Source of the DNA: Leuctra nigra
Lineage: Eukaryota; Arthropoda; Insecta; Plecoptera; Leuctridae
Length of the DNA stretch: 64,000 bases
Assembly (NCBI GenBank): GCA_934045905.1
Contig: OW203766.1
Location: forward strand, 12,524,745 to 12,588,744
Direction: 5' to 3'
Of the stretch, positions 12,801 to 23,782 are shown one piece after another; position 1 is the stretch's first letter, and every line of letters starts with the position of its first letter. Under the pieces are notes generated by a model that saw only the letters and a program-made list of their open reading frames with translations, searched no databases and was not told where the DNA came from. The position numbers were made by a program, and so were the translations under genes.

Positions 12801-15800
12801 CTGCAAGAACATCGGCGTATTACAACCAGTGGATTGCACAATACACTATTAAATAAATAATGAGTGATCACAGCTTATTATTTTTAATTAGACAATGAAT
12901 ACAATAATATAATTTTTATTTAGTTATATTACTTTATTGATGTCATGAAGTGAAGGTCATCATAACGTTAAAAAGTTAAGAGCGATTTTACTTTTAGAAG
13001 TTTCAAAACTTATTTGAAAGTATAAAATCTGTTACATTAACAGAAGCAATGTTGATGGCACAAATAGCAATTCATTCTCTACAACTTCGTCACTTTAAAA
13101 TTGTCTACGTTAGACTGTTAGGTTACAATCTTACAAGTTTCTTCACAGTGTTTTTTCGATATTTTTCTTCACACTAACAGAATTTTTAAAAATCAAAGAG
13201 TAGGCACATATTTAAACTTACTAAATGGGTGCTCCAGTGTGTAAAATTATTTCGTCTACATAGTGAGTTTAAATGTGTGCCTTAAGCTGGGTCCACATAG
13301 GCCGTTTTTCCGTTTTGCGTTTTCCGTTTTTTTCTCTTGACCAATCACAAGCCCGCCGCACGCGGATTTTATCCTCGCCGCGCCGCATAAACTTCAACGA
13401 GGATTTCAGATATATAAAAAGACGTGCGGCGGAAGTGACGTAAAACCTTTAATAACCTATCACGTACGACTACGCCACATGATCAAATAACATGGCCGAT
13501 CTGACACTAGATACATTATTTTAAAATTACATACCTGGGAAGAATATTAGCCCATCTAATTACTCACAAACTGTCACAGACAGATATAAATAACGTTGAA
13601 TGAAAATTTTTTATTTCCACGGCCTCCTGACATCTCGAATGTAAAGTTTAAAGAAGACGGGGATCAAGGTGCTTACAAACGTTTTTGTAGAAGACGCAAA
13701 ACGCAAAACGTTCTATGTGGACAGTCATACAAAAAACGTCGATATTTAATTAGTAAAAACGGAAAACGCAAAACGGAAAAACGGTCTATGTGGACCCAGC
13801 TTAACTCTTTTATTTTTGAAAATTCTGTTTGCGTAAGGAAAAATCTAAATTTGAAGAACTGCACCTGTCCCGTTACCTTACCGTCGAGGTAAAATCTTTG
13901 ATTGTAAGTATTATCGATGTACTTGAATCCTGTGATGTCGCCCACCTTGTCCAAGAGCCGCGGCGTGGCGTGGACCGGTATCGGCTGCCACAAGAGCTCC
14001 GGGTTCCACACCTGGGCCTCCTGCGGGGGATAGAGTCCGGCCAGGAGACAGTCCGCGCTCATGAGACAGCGGTCGTGGTCGCTCGACTTCACAATCACAT
14101 CGGTCGGAGAGTAGAGCTCGCTGAGGAAGGTCGAGTAGCGCTGGCGCAAGTACTGGCCCAGCGAGTACATCTGCAGCTTGCCTTTCTAGGGGACACATAC
14201 ATCACAACTTTTCCATTTTATCAAGAAAACGATGGAAATTGTAATACATTACATTATAAGGAAATATTTATGACATTTTACTTTCTTTTAAGTATACCTA
14301 GAGTAAGTTATCATCAAAGAAAAAAAAGTTTGGTGCATTAATGCTTTTGTACATTGCAATGAACCAAGCTTGTTTTTTAACGTATCCGTCTGCAAAATAC
14401 GAGTTGCAAGAACTAAAACTATCTATTCTAGGAGATACAATTTTAAAAAATCCCAGCATGTAAGTACCTATAAAACTTTCACGTACTTACAATTTACATT
14501 TTTTTTTAAATTTAAATTTATATTTTCAATCGATTCATATAAATAAACAAATTTTAAAATCATCTGAAAGAAATTATAAAAAAGTGACTGTTGAAAGCTT
14601 CCATTGTAGTCTCACTCTCACAATGTGTTTTTTCTTGTTCTCTAGTACGTACGCATAATGAGCCCTGAAACTTAGGTAAGAGTAAAATATAAATAGGTTC
14701 CTAATGAATTAGTGGCAAGTTGTCCCTGATAAGATCGTCTGCAGCTGATCGGGATGAGACTGACCTTGGTCAACTGACCCCAACCGTCTGGCCAGACTGC
14801 AGGGCTGCTGTGTGGGTCAGTGGCGTAGGTCTCGGTCGGGGTTCGATCTCCGTGCCGGAACAGCTGACGAGACAACTTAGAGTTAGACATTTAGAGTAAG
14901 AAGTATTCCAATTTCCAAACACAGGTTTTCCGTTTATAGCTACTATAGATACAAAAAATACACTAAAATACAAAAAATACAGACAGTACAATGAAAGAAA
15001 GAAAGGTTGAGAGGCAAATGATGGAAAGGTTCCCTCTACTAATAGGCCACGCCAGCCTCCTCCCCACTCTCATCCAAAAATATTCTTCTACTCTGTCTGT
15101 CACAGTCATCATATAATCATCATTCATCGCTACCAGCAGCAGGATACATAGGTACTAGTTGCAGTGCAGTGAGAAGTCAAACAGGAATCAAATGGAGCTC
15201 ACCTACAAGATAAGATTACGAGTTAGCAGACTTCATCAGACGATGAGATAACATCAAATCTTTTCATTTTTCAACCATTCCGTTTCTTTGAAATACCGTT
15301 TTTACTTTGGCCAAGTATAACATTAAAATGATGAATCATGAACTTTTTGGTTTTAGCCCTTGATATAGTTTCATTCCGATATGAACATCATTGGTAATTG
15401 GTGTTGTGTTGCCTTGACGAACCAGTAGATGTTGACGTGAATATTATGAAGATGATTGAAAGACGAAGGGTTGGAGGCGGCTAAAATATTCTATTAATTA
15501 CAGCCATGGGCGTCCGCAGGATTTCAGCCAAGGGGCGAAGGCAAGGAAAAACATTTTCTCCGGAAGGGGGTGTGGGGGGCGTGACCCTCCCCTGCCCCGC
15601 AGGGCGTTTTTTGTTTTCGGACACTTTGAAATGGGAATATTTAGTTTTTGGACACTTTGAAATCAATTTTGAGTCGTTAAGAGGTGTATTTTGTTGAAAT
15701 ATTCAATATTTTTGACACTTTGGGGGTGGTGGAAGGCACAACCCCTCTTTGCCCCACAGGGCATTTTTTGGTTTTTGACACTTTGAAATGAGTTTTTTTG

Positions 15801-16971
15801 TATACAAATGAAACTTAAATGTAAATCACCCCAAAAATTTATGTTTTCCTGACATCCAGGGGGGGGGGGGAGGGAGCACCCCCCCCCCCCCCCCCCCCCC
15901 CTGTGTGTGGCCGCCCATGACGAGAGCCTTTTCCAGTGATTTTCTGAACAAAATTTTACATCCTAAAAAAAGATCACAAGGAACGTTATAAAAACCTTCT
16001 GATTGTCTCTTGGTAGGAAGGACCATTTAAAATTAACAAGAAGTCGACCAAAATAGCTGTCCTTCCAACCAACTCAACAACAATATTATAATTGGTAAGA
16101 TAACACTTAGGCAATCAGCAAGCTATCGCAATCAGTGACAGACACTATCAGTGACAGACACTATCAGTGACCGCCATGCTATCACGGCGTCACGGTTGTG
16201 ACGTCACACGCTCGTGTTGAGTGTTGTGACCAAGCGAGGATGACAACAAGGCCACAACGGCGTCCCCGTGTCTGTCCTTTAAGGAGGATGACAACGAGGC
16301 CACAACGACGTCCGCGTGTCTGTCCTGTAAGGAGGATGACAACGAGGCCACAACGACGTCCGCGTGTCTGTCCTGTAAGGAGGATGACGACGAGGCCACA
16401 ACGGCGTCCCCGTGTCTGTCCTGTAAGGAGGATGACAACGAGGCCACAACGGCGTCCGCGTGTCTGTCCTGTAAGGAGGATGATGACGTGGCCACAACGG
16501 CGTCCCCGTGTCTGTCCTGTAAGGAGGATGACAACGAGGCCACAACGGCGTCCCCGTATCTGTCCTGTAAGGAGGATGACGACGAGGACACAACGGCGTC
16601 CCCGTGTCTGTCCTGTACTCACCACCGACACCAGCTTGAGAGTAGACTCGGGTTAAGGAGGATGACGACGAGGCCACAACGGTGTCCCCGTGTCTGTCCT
16701 GTACTCACCATTGACACCAGCTTGAGAGTAGACTTGGGCTAAGGAGGATGACGACGAGGCCACAACGGTGTCCCCGTGTCTGTCCTGTACTCACCACCGA
16801 CACCAGCTTGAGCGTCGACTTGGGCTGAGTTTTGTAGCCGAACACGAGGAAGGCGAGGATGATGACCGCGATCATGAGCGCCAACGCCGTCACCGTGACG
16901 AAGGGACCTCGTCGTCGTCCTTGACATTGGTTCAGAAGGAAGCTGCGACGCATGGTGCCGACGCCTTGCAT
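9843..16971 (-). CDS. Histidine acid phosphatase (lysosomal/prostatic type), complete, 7 coding exons
   Basis: Hydrolyses phosphate monoesters through a phosphohistidine. Exons in transcript order: 16971-16795, 14863-14765, 14185-13946, 12800-12615, 12121-11998, 11291-11077, 10004-9843. All are GT..AG and in phase, giving 400 residues, close to human ACP2/ACPP. A basic N terminus then about 20 hydrophobic residues (33-56) form a signal anchor or signal peptide. The RHGDRTP active-site motif is at 62-68 and the catalytic HD pair at 306-307 (YSVHDLTL). Conserved blocks include SSDHDRCLMSA, WQPIPVH, and a Cys-containing C-terminal block (NCGQPCFLETF). No C-terminal membrane helix follows, unlike lysosomal ACP2. 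The ATG at 16971 is chosen because TAA lies in frame upstream; an ATG six codons later is also possible. The donor of the first coding exon sits in a minisatellite. Confidence 0.93.
10280..10634. mobile_element. MITE with GTACGTCCAG-type inverted ends
   Basis: AGTACGTCCAGTGAGCGTGTAGCC-like sequence near 10284 is matched in reverse complement near 10605-10630, with weaker pairing inside (for example the AATATCT blocks). Lies in the last intron of the phosphatase gene. The family is not identified. Confidence 0.55.
13286..13800. mobile_element. MITE with GCTGGGTCCACATAG inverted ends, TTAA/TTA duplication
   Basis: About 45-bp terminal inverted repeats (GCTGGGTCCACATAGGCCG and complement, rich in CCGTTTTGCGTTTT) enclose roughly 515 bp. 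TTAA flanks both ends. A relative with ends AGCTGGGTTCCCATAC is at 45032. The TSD fits PIF/Harbinger (TTA) or a TTAA-using family. Inserted between coding exons 2 and 3 of the phosphatase. Confidence 0.75.
15005..15135 (+). mobile_element. tRNA-derived SINE, 5'-truncated copy
   Basis: Matches the body of the SINE at 18130-18345 (AGGCAAATGATGG, then CTACTAATAGG.CACG, then CATCAT/CATTCATC-rich 3' end) but lacks the tRNA-like head. Phosphatase intron 1. Confidence 0.6.
15490..15920. mobile_element. Degenerate G/C-tract transposon, possibly hAT-like
   Basis: GGGCGTCCGCAGG near 15507 and GGCCGCCCATG near 15910 look like decayed inverted ends. The interior has repeated GACACTTTGAAAT and ACCCCTC..GCCCC phrases and long G and C runs (15860-15900). 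No target duplication could be resolved. Confidence 0.35.
16240..16794. repeat. 48-bp minisatellite extending from a splice donor, with partial exon copies
   Basis: Units beginning AAGGAGGATGACAACGAGGC repeat every 48 bp from about 16233 to 16655. The two units nearest the exon are 86 bp because they also hold the last 30 or so bases of the first coding exon of the phosphatase plus its 5' splice site (ACTCACC at about 16618 and 16706 on the plus strand; genuine site at 16794). Because 48 is a multiple of 3, several frames stay open across the array. Confidence 0.9.
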
Positions 16972-17013
16972 GCCGACGTCGCCGAGAGGGTCACGATTCA
17001 AGCCAGGTTACAA

Positions 17014-17710
17014 GCTGAAGCAGGACATCACTCTCTGATTCATTTGCACTTTGTTCCCATGATAAAAACGCAGATGTAACATTGCGAATAGCAACTTTAC
17101 GCACACCACACTAACACCACGCTCTCTCTATGCAGCAGGATACATACTAATAGCTATAAGCAAGTGCTATCTCCAATGTCATTACAAAACACATTCATTA
17201 GTATAATACCGTCGCCCCCTCTAGCTGTTTATCATATCAACAATTACAATGTGGACATAGCTTGAACAAACATAAAATAAGAACTGGATGCTTATTTGTG
17301 CTTCTTTATTTTAAACTTGAACGACGCAATTCTTGGTAGAATTTCTCTCTTCTATTGAAAGTAAATTATTAATATGCAATCAAAGTTATGAAACTGTTAA
17401 ATTTAACGACATATTACATGAAAAAATATTCGCGTTTTAACAATTTTGTCGCTCTGTGAATGAAATGAATTATGAAACTCAGAAACACATGTCAAAAACA
17501 TCGCACCGTTACAAATTAGTATACCTATTTCCATCCAGGGAGTAGCACTTGATTACATAAACCTGCATTCATTTACAACTGACTCAATGGCACACAGTGA
17601 TATGATGAGACACAAACAAGCGCCAACTATTAGATGACATGACTTACCTTGGCCAACACAGACGACTATGTTTGACATCGCAGCACTCTCAACGTGTTTC
17701 TTCCATTCCA
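17014..17710 (-). other. Putative 5' untranslated exon and first intron of the acid phosphatase
   Basis: On the minus strand a good donor (CCAAG|GTAAGT) lies at 17648/17647 and a good acceptor (TGCTTCAG|C) at 17015/17014, 42 bp before the chosen ATG. Splicing them gives a short upstream frame starting MSNIVVC that stops in the next exon before the main ATG. The start of this first exon is unknown. Confidence 0.35.
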
Positions 17711-18129
17711 TGCACGTGACTGCTGTCTAGAACTAACCTGCCTTCTGTATAATGTAGGTACCGTTATGTGATCTATAGTCCGAATACAAAAAAATATTCC
17801 ACATCGATTGCACGCAGAATCGCTATAGTCTATAATACTGCAACTCGCAGTCCAAAAATATCTTGTTTCTTTGAAATAAAACAATTTTGTTAGAACTCAA
17901 CTTATAGAAGCAAGTGTCTCGCTCGACTGACAATAGGTTTAGAACTAGTTCCATTATTAACAACATAAAAAGCTGAGTGAGGACAAAGCAAAGTTAATTC
18001 CATTTATTAGACGGCTTTAGTAATTATAGCGTCAGCAACTCAACTAAGACAAATAAAAGGAAGGAAATGAATAGTAAGAGCCGAGGTGGTAATTTATTTA
18101 TTTATAGAGATCCATAATTTATTAAAATA

Positions 18130-18345
18130 ACTTTCTTGACGAAAGTGACTTAGGCAGTGGACTTGCACTCCGGTGGTCCCAGGTTTGGTTCCCGAGGCCA
18201 ACCTGAGTGGTTTCCATCAGTCTAGAGGCAAATGATGGGAAGGTTGCCTACTAATAGGTCACGACCGTCATCTTCCCACCGTCCATCCGCCATTACATAA
18301 TCTTCATCCCTATCTCCCAGTCATCATCATACTCATTTATCCGAA
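18130..18345 (+). mobile_element. tRNA-derived SINE
   Basis: The head resembles a tRNA gene: GGACTTGCACTCCGG, then a B-box-like GGTTTGGTTCC. The body shares AGGCAAATGATGGGAAGG and CTACTAATAGGTCACGACC with copies at 15005 and 19240. The tail is rich in CATCAT. Confidence 0.6.
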
Positions 18346-18464
18346 GCCAATAGCCTATTGCAGAGCAGTACAGTACGTTGATCACTCGAGGCTTGGTTTC
18401 AGATCTTCATACATGTCATGTGTACTTATTGATAATCAATAATCATGCCATACACAATCCCTGA

Positions 18465-18741
18465 TTGAGGTATGATGGTATGACGTCTGCGTCGTCCGTC
18501 CGCGTCCGAATTGTGAACAGCAGAGTGAATTTGTCATACCTAAAGGCCGATGCACAATTGACGCAGACGGACGACGCGGACGGACGACGGAGACGGTTAC
18601 GATGTTTAGGTATGACATATTCACTCTGGCTGTTCACAGTTCGGACGCGGACGGACAACGCAGACGTCATACCTAAACATCGTATCCGTCTCCGTCGTCC
18701 GTCCGTGTAGTCCGTCTACGTCAATTGTGCATCGGCCTTTA
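18465..18741. mobile_element. Nested palindromic MITE, GACGGACGACG-rich, TA target duplication
   Basis: The inner element 18543-18739 has ends AAGGCCGATGCACAATTGAC and complement, flanked by TA. The interior is a GC-rich run of GACGGAC units unlike the AT-rich surroundings. A second inverted pair (GGTATGA..GTCTGCGTCG at 18470 against 18625-18680) overlaps it, so two palindromes are interleaved. Confidence 0.75.
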
Positions 18742-18973
18742 CTCTTTCATCAGGTGCAATTTGAACGATATATTTCAACAATTAGCAAAGTTATGTCGAA
18801 AGTTGTATTACTTTCGGTACAGCTCGTACACTTATACTGGTCCCGAGCATTATCGCTATTAAACGACTCTCGTATCAAACAATAGCGATTAGATTTATCA
18901 CAAGCCACTTCAATACTCAATGTAATAATTAAATTACAATCGAGTCTATAGTCTTGCGTCAATATCCATAACA

Positions 18974-19614
18974 ATGGACGTGTTTTTTGGGATAATATGT
19001 TTCGGTGCACTTGTATTCTTGATGTCAATGGTCAGTATGTGCTGTGGGATGTGGAGATCTAGAAGACTGGCTAGTCCACAACAGCCTCCGGGACGGTATG
19101 GGACGAATGGAGCTCATGATGTGGGGATACCAGTGTGGACGGTGCGCTCGGAGAGGAATGGTCACATCGGGTTTGAGCACATGCAGCGAGGTAAGTCGAT
19201 GACATGTCAGTTCAACCGAATAATTTTCAAATGTGCCGTTTTTTTTCGACGGATGAATGATTATGTTGATGATTGGGATGATGTGAAGAGTAGGTAAGGA
19301 TGGAATGTGGGAAGGAGGCGGTCGTGGCCTATTAGTAGGGTACCTTCCCAGCATTTGCCTGTCGACTGAGGGAATACCACGAAAAAAACAGTAGGAAGGA
19401 CGACCGCGGGAATCTAACCCGGGCCTCCGGAATACAAGTTCAGAGCGTACCACTCAGCCATACCTGTTCCTTCTAAAGAAATAGTTAAAATACAATTTTA
19501 ATTTACTATGTCCAATTATTGAGTAGTTCTTGAGCAAGTCCCTAAAAACATTCAATATTTTTGAGCGAGCGAAGCGAGCGTCTCCTTTTGGCTCTTTTGG
19601 CACGGACCTCTGTT

Positions 19615-19652
<38 letters not shown>

Positions 19653-20691
19653 TTTTTTCTGTTACTGAGGCTACATAGGTCACAGATTTTCTTCGATCGA
19701 GCTGAAATTTTGCACACATGTTCGGACATTCTCTGGGCGTTGCTGACCCCAAAATTTTTTGAAATCCATTCATTGGCTAAAATTTAAATAAACATCTCCT
19801 GATGGTTGGTTGAAAAATGGCAATGGTCTTCTATAAAACTGATCAAACTCATATTTTGGCTATACAGGTCAGTTTTTCTTCGATCGAGCTGAAATATTGC
19901 ACACATGTAAAACCAACCTTCTCTGTTTACAGACACTAATTTTTTTGAAATCCATTCATTGGTTAAAATTTAAATAAATATCTCCTGATAGGCTGAAAAA
20001 TGAAAACGGTCTTCGATAATTCTGATCAAACTCATATTTTGCATGATCATTAAGACCAACATTGTCTCTTATTTTACAAAATTTCATCCCAATCAGTTAA
20101 GAACGTATGAACTTATTGACATTTTTCAAATCTGTCAGATATGAAGTATCGAAATGAATGTTTTCCAGTGCCACTTGAATTGCAACTGATTTGCTATATT
20201 TACCAGGGTGCTTAGATGCTATTTTCAAGTTTCGATGAAAAGCATTAAATACTTTTATGTTCATTTAGTGATCATATTTCTATTCAATATGGATGTAGGT
20301 ATATGTTTTCTGTGCGTTGTGTACGCATTTCCGGTTCGAGAATTTGCACGTACCCGTGCTCGCTCATCAACGCGTTACACTGAGCGTTTTCCTAGTAGAA
20401 TTACTATACAATACATACATCAGTCAATTCTGAAGATTGCTTTTTTCGTTCGTTTTTGGCTTGGTAAATAGAGAAAAAACGCGTAAAAATGCGTGTTCTT
20501 TTTACAAAAGATAATAATTTAGTTGCTATTTTTGTATTATTAAGTCGCGTAGCTAATTTTCACTTGTAGCTGTAAATCAGACAGCCTACAGTTGCTTTAT
20601 TGTTACAGACCACCTGGATTCGTCCCCAGTGCCTGATTGGTCAACACCAGAAGATCCTCCTCCGAGTTACGATTCTGTTTGTGGCAGATGA
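18974..20691 (+). CDS. Small single-pass membrane protein with PPxY motif, complete, 2 exons
   Basis: I do not recognise the family. Exons 18974-19190 and 20609-20691 (GT..AG, phase 1) give exactly 99 residues. Residues 1-25 are hydrophobic with a Cys pair (MDVFFGIICFGALVFLMSMV then SMCCGMWRSRR), consistent with a membrane segment followed by a basic, possibly palmitoylated stop. The tail ends EDPPPSYDSVCGR; PPSY is a PPxY ligand for WW domains such as those of Nedd4-type ubiquitin ligases (family knowledge; the partner is inference). Context at the ATG is ATAACAATGG. A polyadenylation signal AATAAA lies at 20801. The intron holds a SINE and a Helentron-like element. It could be a trafficking adaptor of the Ndfip/VOPP1 kind, but there is no detailed match. 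Confidence 0.75.
19240..19470 (-). mobile_element. tRNA-derived SINE, full copy
   Basis: Read on the minus strand: A-box-like TGGCTGAGTGGT, B-box-like GGTTAGATTCC, then the shared body (AGGCAAATGCTGGGAAGG, CTACTAATAGGCCACGACC) and an ATCAT-rich end. In the intron of the PPxY gene. Confidence 0.75.
19562..20395 (+). mobile_element. Non-autonomous Helentron-like element, copy 2
   Basis: Starts TGAGCGAGCGAAGCGAGCGT and ends with the AACGC..GCGTT hairpin and TCCTAG. The interior differs from copy 1: a (TG)15 tract at about 19619-19649 and CTTCGATCGAGCTGAAAT repeats, so this is a second subfamily. Confidence 0.75.
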
Positions 20692-20842
20692 AGCCATCAC
20701 CTTGATTGGAGACGAATAATTAATTAAGAAGACAAATTCACTCCGGGTTTGTGTTGGCAATACATCGTGGACAATATACTGTCGTTACGAATCATTTTTG
20801 AATAAAGCTCCATGCTTTTTTCAGTGCGATCACAACACAACA

Positions 20843-21160
20843 GGAGGCCAAGTCTTGAAACTTACGCCCTTAGGACGCAAACGCTCTAGGACGTCATAAA
20901 GTCCCATTTACTGTAAGAATGATGACCTTGAAATCTACCTTTAACTGTTTAGCTTAATTTTGAATAAGGTTTTATGACTGTATAATATCTGTAATCATAA
21001 TTATAATGTTAATAAATTGTTTCCAATAGATTGCTGGATGACAATCAAATAAGTGGCTTGACTTTATGTTTCAATGTGGATCACTCTTACAGTAAATGGG
21101 ACTTTATGACGTCCGAGAGCGTTTGCGTCCTGAAGGCGTAAGTTTCAAGACTTGGCCTCC
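20843..21160. mobile_element. MITE with about 85-bp inverted arms
   Basis: GGAGGCCAAGTCTTGAAACT at the left is mirrored at the right. Arms include GGACGCAAACGCTC and GACGTCATAAAGTCCCAT. It lies about 40 bp past the polyadenylation signal of the PPxY gene. Confidence 0.8.
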
Positions 21161-21476
21161 AGGTGTTCACTCCGACGTTCAAAACTACACTGAAGTGCAC
21201 TTTCTATTCATAGACACAGAAAACACTCTGAATTGTGTCATGACTGAAAAATAACAATATTTAATACTCTTTCTCTGTAGAAGCGAGGTAGAAGCACATT
21301 TCTCCGAGTGATATTTTTGTGATAAGACTGTGTAATGACTGCCTCTGGACATTGTACAGTCAGATCATCATGAACTGAAATGCATTTTAGAATGATCATC
21401 AACTTGTCTTATCAGTTCACTCCTCGACCATGAATTGAAATCTGTGCCGCCCAATCACATTTCCTTATCACTATTT

Positions 21477-21692
21477 AGCCCATATTTACACGGTTCAATT
21501 TCTTGAACAACTTCTGTGTCACATTCGCACTTTTCATACAATTTTGTATTTACACGATGCAACTTCTTGTCCCAGAACTTGAGTTCAACTTTTATATCAT
21601 TTAGAACATGTTCTAATTTCTATCAAGAAATGTGACAGAACTAGAAGTGTGACACAGAAGTTGAACAAGAAGTTGCTCCGTGTAAATTGGGC
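21477..21692. mobile_element. PIF/Harbinger-like MITE
   Basis: Inverted ends GCCCATATTTACACGG and CCGTGTAAATTGGGC with arms that also share CAACTTCTGTGTCACA. TTA occurs directly outside each end, fitting a 3-bp target duplication. Confidence 0.65.
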
Positions 21693-22049
21693 TTAACATC
21701 ATCAACCAGATGTGTATTTCCATTTCAAAACCTGTGTTTTGACCTAAGTAATGGCCTGTTCCTAAAGCGATCTTTATTTTATCCTTTACTACAACTTTGT
21801 AAGCTGTGTGAACAGTTAGGGGGAATGTGAGGGGGAGACTTCCCACCTTCTGGTTTCCCATCCCTGGCTTGACACTTATTCCCAACCGAGTATTCCAGAG
21901 GGTTTACATATTCGCATGTATTTACTATTTACATATTAATAAAGGTGTTGACCTTTACATCTAAAGGTATCTAAAGTTTTTTTTCTAGTTTCTTTGAAAT
22001 GATCAATTGTTTTCTGTAAGCCCATGGAATTCTTTAATTATCTCATAAT

Positions 22050-22410
22050 TTGTAAAATATCTTTCGACTGGTTGGTCCTATCAATTTAAAATTTTTACAA
22101 GTCATTAAGACCTACATTGTCTCAAATCAATTTAAATAAATATTTCCTGTGATTTTTTAAATTTTAACTAGAACCGTTTTAATGGTCCCCAATTTAGGTA
22201 TTTTTGCCAATTTTCAGACTAATCTGAAAAAGTTATTGTCATTTTTGTATCTTGAATCTATAATCTTGAAATATTAGCAAATTTATGAGGAATTTTAATT
22301 ATTTTAGCAGTGTCATCTTGATGCTGCCGGTCCAAGGCCTGTAGAGCAGAGACTTACAAACGCAGTACGAATGCTCGCTACCCAACGCGTTACACAGAGC
22401 GTTTTCCTAG
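22050..22410 (+). mobile_element. Helentron-like element, 5'-truncated copy
   Basis: Retains the TTTCGACTGGTTGGTC and GACCTACATTGTC-type internal repeats and the complete 3' end (AACGCGTTACACAGAGCGTT then TTCCTAG). Confidence 0.7.
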
Positions 22411-23519
22411 TAAATAAATCACTCGCTTTGGGAAGCGTTTATCAGCTAGCATTATGTATACAACACGCATCACAGTTATCAAGATTATAGATGTATTGAT
22501 ATTGATAGATGCCTTGAAATCTAAGTCATTTCCGAGTCATTTCGAGAGTGATTGGTAGAAAAACCAACTGAGTTGAATATTTATAACAAAGAGAAAACGG
22601 CCGATGTATTTTTTTTCAGCCAATCAGGAGAAATTTATAAATTTATTTTATAGTTTTAACTAAGGAGTCTGGATCTGGTTGCGTGCGCCGCTCTGGTATG
22701 GAGTGCAAACCTTTGAAAACACCCAGAATCTTCGAAAACCAAGAAAAAATACTGCCACTTGGATACATATGTGTGCTTGTTCAATTGACGGCTACTACGG
22801 CTCAGTCAGTAAAACAGCAACGATTCTAGCTGAACATATATTACTTGAATCACTGTGAAGTGGAAACGAAACACTAACCTAACATGTTTTGTTGACATTT
22901 GAAGGGATTGACACTTTTTGTATGTAATTATTTCGTAATTAACTCCAATAACTGACGTGCACAATTTTTATCTGAGGAGTAGGTATATTATTGTTAATAA
23001 ATAATGAATACAGTGATAAAATGATGATGAATCTCATATAAATAAGCAGACCTTTGGTGCACTGAAAGTGGATCTCTTCACTTTCCTATTAACTAAATCA
23101 CACTTTGGTATAAAACACCTTCGGGGCATTTTAAATACTGATATTTATGTATTATATTTATAATTATATGTATATAATTGTAATTAAATGTAGTTTAATT
23201 GACCATCCATCCCAAACATCGGAATAACAGAATGTTTACCTCAATTGTTTGAATTGTGAGCTGCGCCTTCTAAATCGAAAATTGTACCGCTCTTGATTTC
23301 CACAACTATTAACAGCTATCGGCTGAGCCACCGACGTAAGTAAATGATTCCAAATTCCCCCGCTAGAAAGACAACTTGGGCAGTAGGCAGACTTTTTTTT
23401 AGCATGTTTTGGTGCTAGAAATTAACCCAGAGAGCATGGGCAGTTTACTCTCCTTAACAGAGCGGCGCACGCAACCAGATCTAGACTCCTTAGTTTTAAC
23501 CAATGAAGATATAGGTCAA

Positions 23520-23682
23520 TAAAATTTCAGTCTGCAAACAGCTGAGTTGGTCCTTACATGTGTGCAGAATTTCACCTCGATCGGAGAAACGGTGTATCGC
23601 CAGGAACAGAGAAAAAACAAAAGCAACCAGACACCCGTGCCAAAATGCGCGAAAAGGAGACGCTGCCTCGCTCGCTCAAAAT
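23520..23682 (-). mobile_element. Helentron-like element, 5' fragment of the copy-2 subfamily
   Basis: On the minus strand starts TTGAGCGAGCGAGGCAGCGT and continues into CGATCGAGGTGAAATTCTGC and CACACATGTAAGGACC. It lies about 100 bp after the RDH-A stop, probably in its 3' untranslated region. Confidence 0.65.
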
Positions 23683-23782
23683 GAACTGGATTCTCAGAAC
23701 TTGCAATTTGTACTGGTATACCAAAGTTCTGGTTTGTCAAAGCCTGAAATTGTTCTGGTTTATCAATAATTGCATTTTGTGC

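Larger units (their letters stand above)
17711..18973. other. Region between divergent acid phosphatase and PPxY genes
   Basis: Contains a tRNA-derived SINE (18130-18345), a nested palindromic MITE region (18465-18741) and otherwise unremarkable AT-rich sequence. Promoters of both neighbouring genes should be here; no clear core element was recognised. Confidence 0.4.
21161..23515. other. Intergenic sequence between the PPxY gene and RDH-A
   Basis: Holds a MITE at 21477-21692 (GCCCATATTTACACGG ends, flanked by TTA) and the 3' part of a Helentron-like element (22050-22410). Short phrases near 22670 (AGGAGTCTGGATCTGGTTGC) recur inverted at 23470-23495, enclosing about 820 bp that may be another transposon. 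No gene seen. Confidence 0.5.

Noticed and set aside
13882..13945. Extension of phosphatase exon 3 past 13946 (DITGFKYIDNTYNQ)
   Set aside because: Open in frame, but joining at AAG|GTGGGC (13946) restores family-like alignment with the next exon; the extension breaks it.
13596..14341. Plus-strand frames across phosphatase exon 3 and the MITE beside it
   Set aside because: Antisense shadows of the minus-strand exon and transposon sequence.
16182..16742. Several overlapping frames of 84-152 codons in the minisatellite
   Set aside because: A 48-bp unit is a multiple of three and keeps many frames open; no family similarity, and the region is the first intron of the phosphatase.
16972..17001. 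Upstream start of the phosphatase at 17001
   Set aside because: That codon is TTG, preceded by an in-frame TAA; the first ATG is at 16971.
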